64,000 nt of DNA from Apostichopus japonicus. Taxonomy: Eukaryota; Echinodermata; Holothuroidea; Aspidochirotida; Stichopodidae. Made by a program: the position numbers and the translations under genes. The notes under the pieces are model-generated. The model saw nothing but the letters and a program-made list of their open reading frames with translations, was not told where the DNA came from and searched no databases. Positions 33,092 to 46,153 of this stretch are shown piece by piece. The stretch covers positions 4,576,001 through 4,640,000 of the forward strand of contig NC_092561.1 of assembly GCF_037975245.1 (NCBI RefSeq), read 5' to 3'. Each line of letters opens with the position of its first letter. The first letter of the stretch is position 1.

Positions 33092-33680
33092 ATGATGGAC
33101 GATGAAGACTATGGGGGCAAAGATCTTACTTCAATCTTCAAAGGTAAGAAGATGTAACAATTGATATGGCCAAGTATAGGCCTATGTAGTGATCTATAGA
33201 GAAACTTTGACATAGGCTACACATATTTACTGCGATAAATGTTACCTAAAATTGCATGGTAAGCTCGGATGATATATGTTCTGTTATCTAACTTCATCCA
33301 TTATCTTAACAAAACAGATGATGGTTTTCATATAATCGGACTGTTCCATTTAACAATTGTAAGTAGTCCTAAGTGTAGACAAATATATATGTGAGAAAGC
33401 AATGTATAATGACTACGAAAAGTACTGTACAAAGTCAATGTGCAACGGGAAATCACTTTCATATTCCTATAAAAGTAAGCCTAGTTGTATGTTTCGTGTA
33501 GCTCTATAGTTTCAGGTAAAGTAATATTGTTAAGTATAGTTATTTTTAGTTAATATTGGCTATTACCATTTGTGGCTCGTACGAAAATACGTTAGTAATG
33601 TCTCCGGCATAGGCTATACATAAATATATATATATATATATATAAACATACATATATATAAACATACATATATATATATA

Positions 33681-33747
<67 letters not shown>

Positions 33748-36700
33748 ATCTTCTAGTCATTGCTGAAAAAGGAAATCGAGCAAGAAAATTCTGTTCCATT
33801 GGCGGTGGAGGGTACCAACCATATATGTACACTGTCACTATGATATTGTCCTCAAATCGATCTGAATTTGTATGGTTGCTGTGAACCATTTCAGATCAAA
33901 TCATACCTAAATCAGATTGATTTGAAATTAATAAATAGGAACGCCCATGTATTACACGTTTTACTTTATCCCGTTTCCATTTTGCACATCAGGTCGCTGT
34001 GCTGACATTACCAACATATACATTCCTAAATGCCGGTTTTCGAAGAACGATAATGCAGAAAGTCAAGGGGTTTGTGATTCTGCTGAAAAGTCTTCGGGAG
34101 GCGATGATCGTAGGGTTAGTGTCTGCAAAGACGTAACCCGTAATAATCGAAACCGCAAAACAAAGAAATTAAAAGAAATCGACGTGGACCAGTACAAAGA
34201 TGAATTGCTGGAAACATATTTTCAACACTACAGTAACTTGTGGTCAACATCCCAAAGAGAAGTGATTTTTTTTATTCCATTTAATATTTGAAGAAGGCTT
34301 TGTCAATGGGTAATTCGGCTTCTCAGTCCAGATATAATAATTATGTGACTAAATTTGATTCTATAACTGTTAATAAGAAAAGGCAAACATAGTCTTCCAA
34401 CTTTATATGTACAGTGAATACACGTGTATTACCCTTTAATACCGTTTTGTCCTTTGAAAAGAAATTTGCACTTTGGCCAGTCTAAAATGTTTTGATGTCG
34501 CAATTTTCTCTTAAATGGGCAAAACAGTTACCGAGTGTTGTTTATAATATCTGCATGCAATTTTTTTTAAGAGCTTTGCCTGGACAATTCAATTTCTGTT
34601 GGCAGAGATGTCAATAAGCGTTAATATTTATAAAGGTTGGAGTCTTATATATTCCTGCGTAGTAGTACGGTTGTCCATATATAGGCCCAGTGGCGTAGGA
34701 AGTTACTTTTGAGTGGGGGGGGCTGAAGACTGATGGCCGGCCTAGGGGAGGGGTCTAAGGGGAATTTTTTGCATTTCCAGGTGGCCTCAGATGCAATTTG
34801 GTGAAATATAGCACACTTCAACACCCACTCCATTTTGTAAACTTAATTTTGTATTTTCACCTGGCCTTAGATGCAATTTGGTGCTCCAAATGAGATTTTT
34901 TTTCTCATTTGGAAATGAAAAAGGTTTTTTTTGACTTGCGAAGTGGGGGGGCGGAATGATACTTCCGCCCCTCCACATTTTTCTCTGGGGGGCTGGCGCC
35001 CCCAGCCCCCCCCCCCGGTTCCTACGCCCTTGTAAAGGCCTACGGCCAGGGGCGGACTGGGTCTTAAAATCGGCCCGGGCATATTTCACCTAGACCGGCT
35101 CATTATTCATTGATATGTTACTTACATAGATTGCCGTCCTGGGGGAGGAGTGTAAGGGGAGGGAGACACCCACATTGAGATTTTTTTGAAGGAATGACTA
35201 GATGCAAAATGGTGCTATATTTCTCAATTTTGTAGGTTACAAAATCCTTTCAAAAAGGCCCAATATAATTTCCCAGAAGCAACACTTGATTAAACTGATA
35301 AAAGTTTAAAACGTTAACAAAACTAGACAAAAATATGTTTTAAGACTGGATTTTATTTAGTTTTACAAGCGTTTTGTGACAACATGCTTGAAAAAAGAGG
35401 AAAAGGGTATATAGTCCCCTACACTTACACATAGTGTTGTCGCCCTATTCAATTAGTGTGGGGATCTATTTCGCGAAATCGGTAAACCGGGGACAAATAC
35501 TCAAAGTCGTCGACTTTTACATTCGTTTAATTTGATAACCAAACACCCTACTGTATGTGGGTCATTTTTATTCATACATAATCTCTCAGGACTTGGCTAT
35601 TAATCTAATATAATAAGATTTTACAATTTTTTACTTCGTTTTCTGTAGGACGAGGTGCAGATTAATAAATTCTGTGTTCTCTCCTATTGCTATGTATATG
35701 TCAGAACGCACTTGTATACCTTGTCGTTAAAATATATGCACGGACGGGTTGCCAATAGCACGTTCTTTTGTTACGAACTAACAGACTAACTAACATGGTG
35801 ATTTCATGAGCTGATTACCACAGTTAAGAATAAATTTCTACACAACCCGTCTGTATTCTATTAACTGCTGTGAAAATGGATTTGTAAAATGTAAATGTAA
35901 TTTTTACCAGGCTCCCCAGCCGACCTGCCCACCGGGCCACCGGCCCACCGGGCATTGCCCAATTGCCCGTGTGGCCAGTCCGCCACTACCTACGGCTGTC
36001 CATGAGTTTTAAACTTTCTTTTTCAATTAACACAAACAAAGGATGAAGAATCCGGGGACTCTGCAGATGACTCTGGAGAAGACTCTTCACTCGGCTCTGA
36101 CTTTCCAACTATGAGAGATGTTAGTAAGTAGACCTATGTTGTTTTTGGAATTGTTAATGTAAATTTGCGTTCATCATGATAGCCTGTATTTAAATTGTAA
36201 ATACTTCTTTTTAGTAGTAACGTGAGTCGGATATTCAGCATCGGTAGTTGTGTCAATAAAGTATAGTACGTTATTTTAACATCGGCTTCATACCTGGGCT
36301 GGGGACAAAATGTGTCAATGTATTTAAGTTGTACCGACAAAATTGCTTATGTGAATAATATGCTCGTTTAAATATCGCTTCTAAAGTACCACAAATTATC
36401 ATTTACAAATTCCACAGAACAAAAACACAGGAATTTCAACAAAGCGGTTAAAAGGAAACTAAATGAGGTAAGTGTTAAAGTATCAAGCCAATTCTTATGA
36501 TTGTTTACACAAAGGTTTGTTAATTTCTTTTCTGTTTCCTTTCTAAGAAGAAATTAAGCGGTCAAGTCTTCAGCACAGGAAGGTTTTAAATGAATGACAA
36601 TAACCATATAGAACAGATTCGCCAGGATCTTAAAAGCTAATTATGTGTAAATATTTCTTAATAATATAAATAGACATTATAGGTAATTTCAAATCACTGT

Positions 36701-39700
36701 TGTAATCATTAACCTTCGAGCAGGATAAACTAGATGAAGTTCTTCTATTTTCGTAAACATAAATGGTGTTTATATGCATGGGTTAACCCATTATCGCACT
36801 CATTCTTCTTCTTTTTCTACGGTGTTCACCTACACAGGATGCCATAGTATAATAGTATAATATAATAGTAATAACGACACCAACTTGTTCAAAATATAAC
36901 CTGGCCAAAATGTCTTTCCACAGAATACCTGTATCTTTTACAACTTAGTTGAGTTATACGGTGAAAAGCTTCCAGGGCTGAAAAGCAGTGCGGTTGAAGG
37001 TGATAATATCAAACAAAATTTTAAAGTGAACGTTCGACTGGGTGGCAATGGAATTAGAACTATGCTATGGTCTGAAGCGACACTGGGTTACTTAAATAAA
37101 TTTTACCCGTATGATGGAGTTTATCGGATTCCAGCAGGCTTTGTAGGTGAGGACGAGCTAACAATATTGAAGAAAACAATCGGCAATACAGGTAGAAAGG
37201 TTGCCGAAGAGACAAATATTGATAAACCAGAACCAGTTGAACAAAGCGGAAACGAAACGAGTGCAAGCAGTAAAGGTGTCCAAGAAGAATCTCGAAGAGG
37301 TAATGGTACGGTGTTAACAACTTATGAACACTTAACACTTCGGACCGACGAAGACTTGAAAAGAATGTATTTGAGTGTTCCCATAGAATCAAAGCCAAGT
37401 TTTCAGAGATTTTGCAACAAACGAAGAGGTGACATTGCTGAGGAAGAAGTTCTTAAAAAATTTGAGGAGTGGGGGCGAGATCGTGAGCTGAACATGTTCA
37501 TGTTCGGTGGATATGAGTATAAATCTTTCTTAGCTAACCTCACATCAATACCCAATCAATTATCTAGAAGCGAAGAAGGTGAGTTTGATATTTTAATCAT
37601 TTGCCAACAAATTGGGCTTATCATAGTTGAAGTTAAGAGTACGTTCATAAAGGATGCCACAATGGAAATCCATGAGAACCGGACAGCACCAAACGACGTT
37701 TCACAACAACTGAAGAATACACTTGATCAATTGGTGAAAGGGTGGAAGCAGTTAATGAAAGGAAACTTTATTGCGAGAGAAAAGAACCGCGACTTAAGTT
37801 TTGTGAAGCATATTCCAGCAAGCGCGTTTCTTGTAGTCCCTAACATTTCCAAATCAGGTTTGGATGACATTAAAATATGTCAACATCACCGCAGGTACAT
37901 CGTGTGTAGAGATGATCTTTCTGTAATCCACAGCTGGCTAGACAACCACTTTCCGTGTCTCCGTCGAAAGGATTGTCAAAACGTTCTAACAAAAGATCAA
38001 TACAGGACCTTGGTGTCTCGGTTTGTGGGCCAAGCTTCTGCAGTTGTTGTAGAGACCGAGACAATAAAAAGTACAAATAATAAAATGACCTGCTCATTTA
38101 TGAACCCTGAACAAGAAAGTATCGTTTGTAATAAGTCAACACGAGCCCTCATATTTGGTGATTACGGTACTGGTAAGAGTTTAGTTCTAATGCAAAAGGC
38201 TTTATCCTTATGTAGACCCCCATTTACCAACAATGAACGTATAAGAGCCCATATCATATCTTGTGCTGACGTGTCCAATTTAAAGTTTTGGTATGGTCTG
38301 AGATCATCGCATCAAGCCAAAGCACTGAAATCCCTCATTGGAAAGAATCAACAAGCAGAGCATGTGATTTGCTATGGTTCTTTTCTCGAGTTTTATACCA
38401 AAGCATTAGGAACATATGACGGTCGTGTGAATTTTGATGTTGACATGGTAATTAAAGCATTAAGCACTTTAGTGACAGGACAACGGAAAGACGAAGAAGC
38501 AAAGATCAAAGTGAATGTTGAACATCATTTCTTTTTTGATGAATTTCCGATTCAGCCTTTAAAGAATGATGGATTACACAAATTGTTCAGTTTTTGGGAT
38601 GATTTTAATGAAAAGATTCTGCGAGATCAACAAACAAACATGTTGAGAGAACCGTGCTATCTGTGGTTAAGTGTAGCAACTCATTCACTCGGCGTCGCAC
38701 CGGACGAAGATCCTTCCAAAATACTAGAAAATGTGCTTCATTCACTTCCAGAACGTCTCCTTTACTGTTACCTAAATAAAGTCATGAGAGTTCCCGGGAC
38801 CTTATATAATATGATCAGAAAAATTGAGAAATTCATAGATAAAGGACATGGTCGAAAATCCGATCTTGGCCATAGTGTCGGTGGTATAATGCCAAGGTTG
38901 TATAGGTTACCACAACGTCAGTGTGGAGACGACGAAACCCTCGGCTGTGAGTGCAAATGCAGTAGAGAGAGACTAACAAAGGTTCTCAAACAAATAATGG
39001 ATTCATTAGATGAGGTAGAAGGTACTCCTAAGCTACAGATAACATTGATGTTGTATTACGTCATGTCAAGTAACATGTTTGAGAGAATCCGACAGTTATT
39101 AGAAGATGTTTGCAATGGCTTGTCAATTAAGTTAGAGTGGGACACGATACAATATCATATGAAGGACAAAATAAAGAAGAGATTCACGGATGGTCTGACA
39201 GGTTCACAAGATGGACCAATCAGGGTGGACAATGAAACATGCGAAAATCATTCAGAGAAGACAAACCTGCCGGCAGATCTGTCCGTGCATACTACCAATG
39301 GTGGTAATAAAGGCATCTCATGTAGTCAGACCAATAATGATGATCTAGTCGGTTGTCAACAAGTAACATCGGGAATGCTTCAAGATCTCCACATTGCTGA
39401 TGATGGAAATACAGAGGTAGATAAAGCTGTGTCCTCAAGCTGTCAGAATACAGATGTCAAAAGTAAGGAAGCATCTTCCCGGACCTTACAAGTAGTCGAT
39501 CAGCGAACATTCGCCGGCTGTGAAACATCGGTTTTAATATTCCTCGACCCGTTTGAGATGCGGCATTGGTTTCGTAGAGGAGATGGAACGGGCTCAGGAT
39601 ACCACAGTCTTATCTTTACAAGATGTACAGGCCACTTCATTTTAATAACCTGGCCAAAAGACGAAGCTGGGTTGATGTGGGAGAAACATCTTGAAGAATA

Positions 39701-39857
39701 CAGAGAGGAGGTAAACAGAAGCGATGCCAACAAGAGCTACAAGTATGGGAGATTTCAGTACATCGCGGGTGGTCGGAAGGCACATTTTGATAGTCCAAAG
39801 ACTTGCCTCGATAAGCTCCTTGAAGATAAATGTATTCACAATGTTCAAGTTGAATAA
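33092..39857 (+). CDS. NERD-like nuclease plus SF1-like helicase/ATPase protein, copy 2
   Basis: Exons 33092-33143, 33993-34261, 36042-36123, 36418-36467 and 36924-39857 have the same lengths and phases as copy 1, again giving 1128 residues. All key motifs are kept: GEFD and EVKS (nuclease), GDYGTGKS (Walker A), FFFDEF (Walker B) and FTRCTGHF (motif VI-like). By eye about 60 residues differ over the last 943, including PYEKLKNVLPSL against PSKILENVLHSL and changes within the Cys cluster, whose cysteines remain. The exon 2 donor has changed from GTGAGT to GTGATT, which could weaken splicing; reading through would end at a stop 30 bases further on. Function as for copy 1; whether this copy is fully expressed is unknown. 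Confidence 0.75.
33620..33752. repeat. (TA)n/(TG)n microsatellite
   Basis: TA and TGTG runs in intron 1 of copy 2, at the site of the long TA run in copy 1 but reorganised. Confidence 0.9.
34688..35032. mobile_element. hAT-like element A2 (copy of A1)
   Basis: Same ends and place as 14868-15231. The left 8-bp flank is TATAGGCC; the right one has one change (TAAAGGCC), acquired after duplication. Confidence 0.75.
35047..35988. mobile_element. hAT-like element B2 (copy of B1)
   Basis: Starts CAGGGGCGGACTGG and ends CCAGTCCGCCACTA, between CCTACGGC duplications. The left end here is a closer inverted match than in copy 1. Confidence 0.75.
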
Positions 39858-40268
39858 CTTGACAGGTCGACATGCTTTAACATTGTATTAACCGTATAAT
39901 TGGAATATTGCAATATCAACACAGATTGTTATTAAAACTCAATGAAAGGTTAGTCACAATCCATGATTTCTTTCTCCTTTAAGCAGGATTAATTCTGGTA
40001 AACTGTCGATACCATTCCATATATATTTCTCAAATCTATATATACTTATGACTTATTTAATTTTCTTGGCTAGCCCAGTTTCAACACACATAACCATGTT
40101 GAAATAGTTCCAATTTGATTGTTTCATGTTATTATTGGAAGGTGAGAAATTGTCAGGGGGACAAATCGAGGAAGGTATCATGTTTATTTGATCAATTGTC
40201 ATGTTATATTTAGCAATACCATGTAAAGAAAATAGGTGTCCAAATGCATGCAACATCTTTATATATGC

Positions 40269-40495
40269 ATATAGGTCCTCCTGCAAGCAGAAACTTGCGA
40301 AGAAGCCATCATTGGCTTATCAAAGTCGCAAGCTGACCAAAGTCAGTCTCTTACATTCATATTTAACGTCCATGATTATGAATTGGCAATTGTCAGCAAC
40401 TCTGTAACTGGATGACATACATTAATCTGGGAGTGACTCGAACCGGGGACCTTATGATTGAAAGGCACCGGCATTAACCACTGAGGTAACACTCC
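40269..40495 (-). repeat. SINE-like repeat with tRNA-related head, copy 2
   Basis: Duplicate of 20476-20702. The tRNA-like head is at 40430-40495. The CTGAC-TTTG-GTCAG and CTTGCG/CGCAAG stems are intact, while the inner hairpin has one changed pair (GACTT against AAGCC). Confidence 0.65.
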
Positions 40496-40954
40496 TATAC
40501 TCCTATACTATTTAATCTTTCTATCTACTCTTTAAGGAACATATTCATTTCATTTTCATTCAATTCATTTATTTGTTTCCCCTTAATATACAGGTTTAAT
40601 AGTTTATAGTTACTTACATAAATGCAAAGAAAAATATTAAAAGAGAAAAACTGCCCCCCCCCCTACACTCCCGAGGGAAAAGAAAGAAAGAATGAATGAT
40701 CGTAACATATCAAGAATAAAGAAAATAAGTAAACTGGAAAAAAAGGCACATACCTAAGATCGGAGAACAATGAAAGGAATTTCTTAATAGTTAATTGAAT
40801 AAAATGAGCTAAGATTCTTACTGTACATTATTTATACAAAGGTCTCAAAGGCTTTTAGGAATTATTTACAAATTTTAATTTCTCAAAATCCAGTCACATT
40901 TGGCAATAGGAACCTATGCGTTGTTGGAAAGATATTGTTTAATCATTTGAAAAT

Positions 40955-41338
40955 ACGACCTTTAATACAACTGCCATAACTCGCGAGCTGGAACTTCTTC
41001 AAAATAATGCTGCTCGTATAGTTTGTAAGAAAAGGAAAAGAGACCATGTCATACCACTACTGGAATCACTGCATTGGCTACCGATAGATATTCGAGTGAA
41101 GTTCAAAATTAACCTACTCACCTACAAAGCTCTGCACGGTCTCGCCCCCTACTACCTGTCTTGTCTCCTTACTCACCGTACAAACCTAGCAGAACCCTAC
41201 GGTCATCATCGCAGGAAATGCTCAAGGAGAAGAGAACAAGATGCAAGACCGGCGACAGAGCCTTCTCAGTCAGCGCAGCCTCCCAGATTATGGAACCCCT
41301 TACCGAACTCTTATTTTAGATGTGCATTTACTGTGTAA
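40955..41338 (+). mobile_element. CR1/L2-like non-LTR retrotransposon tail, copy 2
   Basis: A nearly open frame reads RELELLQNNAARIVCKKRKR, DHVIPLLESLHWLPIDIRVK, FKINLLTYKALHGLAPYYLS and later PRLWNPLP. This is the standard C-terminal end of CR1/L2-type reverse transcriptases. A deletion has removed the last part that copy 1 retains. Confidence 0.85.
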
Positions 41339-42429
41339 ATGATTGTGTTTTAATTTGTATTGAGTTAATTACGTATGCAAATGTGTCATCCTAGATACAC
41401 TGTAATTTACTTTGCCCATTTGAAATGATTTTGATGAAATCTTCTAGAATTTTGATAGCTTCATGAGTTCAAGGCATGTTATTCTATAAGTAAAATATTA
41501 TTTGATGTTTGAATGTGAGGGATATGACTGATTTTTGACGTTTTGTGTAATTTTCATTCGCGAATAAGTTATAATATTTTTCAGGCTACCAAATTTAGGG
41601 TTCATTTCAAAGCCATGGTCTCCATGCTGGTCAAGGGCTCTTCTGGGGTGATAAGTAGAGGCTTTTGTGCATCCACATCATCTTTGACGCCTCAGTTAAA
41701 AGTCTAACTATAAGCGCATAGAGTAAGCCTTGTACAAACAATACACACAAAAAGTGAGAAACAAATTGCTTTGACTTCAAATTTCTTATTAAATCTTTAA
41801 GAAAAAGTTCCCCCCCCCTTCCCCTCAATCATATCTACTACCAGGTTGCCAACCTCCCTCCTAATACCCCCCATCCCTCCCTCCCTCACCCCATGACCCC
41901 CTATCCATAGCAACATCTTTGTAATGTTAAAGCATATGCTTATTTGAATTAGATGTATAACCACTAGTCCACATCAAGGTTACGACAGTAAAGTAGGACA
42001 ATTTTCAACAAATTAACCCCTCTGTAGTACCCTGCACTATGCCCCTCCCCCAACCCCCATCTGCACTTACCGCCTTGGTATTGGCAAGCTCTGTAATGTA
42101 AACTCGTGACAACATAATATGTACAATAAATAGATCTACAGTCACTAGTCCCTCCATGAAGGTTGTGACAGTGAAAATTAAAATTTCCAACGAGTCAATA
42201 GGCTGCCGCCCACCCCCCCTACCCGGCTACGACAAAATATGGAGAAAACAAAATTACAGACATATTGGTGTTAATTTCTTATAGGGCATATTTTTTTCGT
42301 GCTCGGTGGTGACTCTTGTTGTGGGCCGTAAAATGGGGATGAAATCGGGGGACGAAAATTTGGCTTTGGCACCGTCCCCACCCCCCACACACACACACAA
42401 TTCAAAAAGCTCGCTACACCCCTGAAGAA

Positions 42430-42543
<114 letters not shown>

Positions 42544-43172
42544 GCTATAATTATTGCTATGGAAAAAGGAAAGCAGTCACCATTTGCATACGGAGTAAAC
42601 TCTCTGTATATGAAATATCTTGACCGTGAAAAGTCCACGCCTGGAATATTTCGCGAAATGTTAATAACCAGCCGTGGTGATATACTATACTTATTTTATG
42701 GAGCAAGGAAAAGCCGCTATTTTCATATAGATTAAATTATTCAAGAAAATGGAAGATCTTGACCCTAAAGTGTATGTAATTACTCTATGGAAATTTATAG
42801 GTGGATCATTTTCTTGAAAATGTGGATTATCCGGAAATATGTTCAGTTATAGGCCTTGTATAATATAATTTCTTCTGTGGATCAAGGAAATTTAATGTAC
42901 GTGTCACCATTCCATAACGGATTAAATTCTTTGGGAAACTTCGTACGGATTTAGGCCCTACTAACGCTAAGGTTGCCTAAGATAAATGTCAATTTTTTAA
43001 TTTCCGAGGGCTGTGAATCATTCTCCTACTTATTTGGCTTTTGAAGGGGAAAACGTGATAAGTATTCCCCAAAGTTTTGTAGCTTAGGTCATACAGCTTG
43101 TATATATACACAAACGCGCCCACAGTTGTGTTTCGCCCGGTGGTAATGGCGGACGCTTCCCCATGGCCGCAC

Positions 43173-43327
43173 AGCGGCTTTGCGTTAGCGGTATGATGAG
43201 TCCGCCCTCTATTCTTATATTATGCTCTATGACTCTAACCCAACTCTGACCTACATATAATACAATGGTTCAGTCTTGCGTTACGATGAGTCATATAAGG
43301 CCTAGTATATATATACACAGTATACAC
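43173..43327. other. Spacer between duplication and long-TIR element
   Basis: 155 bp of unique sequence; no gene seen. It contains two related stretches, TTTGCGTTAGCGGTATGATG and CTTGCGTTACGATGAG. Confidence 0.5.
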
Positions 43328-45491
43328 ATATGAAGTGCCATATGTGACAATATTATATACCATATATATTGATTATAACGAGGAATATATGTTGGTTATG
43401 CAGTAATATATATGACTTATGTTTGTTCTTCATATATATACGTTATGCATAACCTATATATATCCCATATCATATATATATCGCATAACATATATATATT
43501 GTTCGTTATAACCTTTATATATTATATACTATTTTGTCATGTTCGGCGCGGTAATATATATAGATTATAAAAGTGTGAGTGACACGCGCGAGTGGGAGGA
43601 GCTTAATTTCTTTGATTATTTGAACATTCGCGCAACAGACATGTACGTTTATGGCGAATGTACAAAGTGTAGTGTAGAATATAGCTACATTGATTATAGA
43701 GCAGTCTACGTACGTGAAGGCCAGGCTGCGTCTGTCTAGCCGCATAAAGCCTATAGGTACATGTCAAATGTGTTAAACAAGTGATGGAACTTCAACAAAA
43801 TAGTTATTTAGACGCGTTAGCTAGCCTAGGCTTATAGGGCTAGGCCTAGCCTAGGGGCCCCTAAGACAAGTTAGTACTAACACTGCAGTTGGGCTAACTC
43901 TCCAGTACAGTTATGCAATTTGTTAGGCAAAGCCTACTTGTTATAGTGTTTGTTGGACGCTCTCGATCTCCCACCACTCTCATTACTTGTCTTGCGACCA
44001 CTGATCTGTACACTTACTGGATTGGAGCAACAGGCCTACTCTGTGAAGTTACCGGAAGTTACTGTCCGCCATTGTTGTTCACCCAAGAAGAGCGATACGG
44101 TTCACTGATTTTGTATGCTAGCGATATTTGAACGTTGATTCAATGGCTGTTTTCTTGTAGACAGAAAGTATCCAAAGACAAGAGAAGCGGCGCTGATATT
44201 AGGTGTGTGTCACTGAGGTGGGGGAGGGGGAGGTGGTCGGGAGACGTGCCCCCGTACTCAATAATAGATTGATTTTTTATTGTGGTCAATTGACTAAGTA
44301 AAATGAGGGTTGCAAAAGCAGATCAATGTGGACAACTCAAAAGCCTTTCCGATTATATTCTTGGTCGAAAGCAGCATTGAGGGGTTGGTGTGGCGGAGGG
44401 GGGGAGGGGAGGGGGACTCAAAAATTCGAAGTTTTTCAAACAGTTGTAGTCTAAGAGCAATCTCGTGAGTCATAAACTGTGGTATTTCATGTTTATGCTA
44501 TAATGCTATTGTTTTTACTGGTTGGGTGCTTGCAGTTTCAGCTTTACCCTTAAATGATTACAGAGTACCGACAAGGTAAACTATGAAAGCACATTATGGA
44601 AACAAATATCCTTTTCTTTAAATTTATTCATTTTAAGTGACACAGTTGTAATAGTATTGATTGTAGTGACTTGTTAGCACTTAAAAGTCCAACAAGAACT
44701 TCATTTCCAGAAAATTTAAAATCATTACACTCGGGACCCTGGAAGTCATGTTAAAATTTATTAAAAAATATATAAGTAAATCAGCAAGAACTTCACATAT
44801 AAAAGACTATTATAAAAAATATTGTTTAAGAAAGTATAATGGCAAGAACTTCACATTTCATAATCTGAAAACATAACAGTGTGGGCAGAGGAAGTCAGTG
44901 CAATGCTTCTGGTGGTTAAAATGTCATGAAACTTTCCAAAAAGACTATAAAGGTATAAAAAAGTAAACAATACATAGGGTGGCACCTGCAAGTCCATAAA
45001 ATGCTTCTAGTGCTTGAAAATTATCATTTAACTTAAACAAAAACAAATTCCGGCAAGAACTTCAACACCAAACAATATGAACTTACGAGATGTTTTGCCA
45101 CTAGAGGTCAGAGAAATGTTTACATTGTTTAAAAACATAATGAAACTTATACTTCTTCTTCATTAACTGTATGATTGGATGGCAGAAATGTGATAATTAT
45201 GATGGCAACAGAACCTAAAAAGTACTGACAAAATCTTTGCTATAAGTTCTATCATTTTTAAACTTGGAATGTTCAGCCACATCAGTCCCTCCCCCCCCCC
45301 TTCCCCCATGTGTGATTACTGTCATGTCTTTCTGCTAATATAGCTCTCATGAAACTTTCTCTATGGTCTCTTATGCCCTTGAACATGTCTTTTGACATAA
45401 AAAGAATGAAAAGATAAATAGTTTAAACACAATATGCATGAAAATATATGTGATGTCGGGTATTTTGCGCTTTAGCTTTTTGGAGACTCCA

Positions 45492-45617
45492 TTATAGCAT
45501 ATGTATGATCTCCGGGTGTACTCCAGGTTCACTGCACTCCGCATTTGGTAATTCATGTTTTGTACATGGGATTGGGCTGGATCGTCTTGCAGATGGTGGC
45601 TTATGAGTTGGAGTAAT
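45492..45617 (-). pseudogene. Possible exon of the element's protein
   Basis: After a good acceptor (TTTATGTAATTTGCAG) comes a 41-codon frame with Pro- and Cys-rich composition (ITPTHKPPSARRSSPIPCTK at its start) and a stop. It could be a terminal exon of a THAP-type protein. I do not recognise it firmly. Confidence 0.25.
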
Positions 45618-46082
45618 CTGCAAATTACATAAACAAAACATTGAAATTTATAATCTAAATATAAAATTAATCTGTAGAAACGAAATAATTCCACCTGTAG
45701 TCAGCAAAACAATTGAATTGTAACCTGTCCTTGGTAATTCTCATTCATAAAAGGTGAGGCTTCAAATTTCCAAATAAGTCAAGCTTAGCCTTGTGCCTTG
45801 AGTTAGGCAACAACTCTCTGTTTTCAAAACTGAGTTAGGTGGTAAGCCTAATGTATACCCTTTCAATTTTTAAGCTACACATAATTCCTCATGTATTCAG
45901 TACGTCACGCAGTGTACTGAAAACTGTACTTTGATGCAAGTAGACCTAAATATGAAGAAAAGCTAACGTTACTTATCATGTAACTTATTTCTTTCGCGAA
46001 ACACGTCCATATTCTCGCCACGGCATACAACGTAGTACAAAAGACTAACTAGAATTCATCCCAAGTAATCGGCATAGCCTAC

Positions 46083-46153
46083 CTGTGAAATGTTAACCCC
46101 TTTTTCGTTTTCACGAACATCCCGGTTTGTGCATCCATAGGCTGAACAGGCAT
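46083..46153 (-). pseudogene. THAP-domain first-exon relic
   Basis: One minus-strand frame reads CSAYGCTNR, the zinc-binding start of THAP domains (C-x4-C here), preceded by KNA. One base out of frame the same segment ends KKGLTFHR at a donor site (CACAG|GTAGGC), matching the THAP FHRFP region. A frameshift between the two parts makes it a relic. The remaining THAP residues (W and the C-x2-H pair) were not found. Confidence 0.5.
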
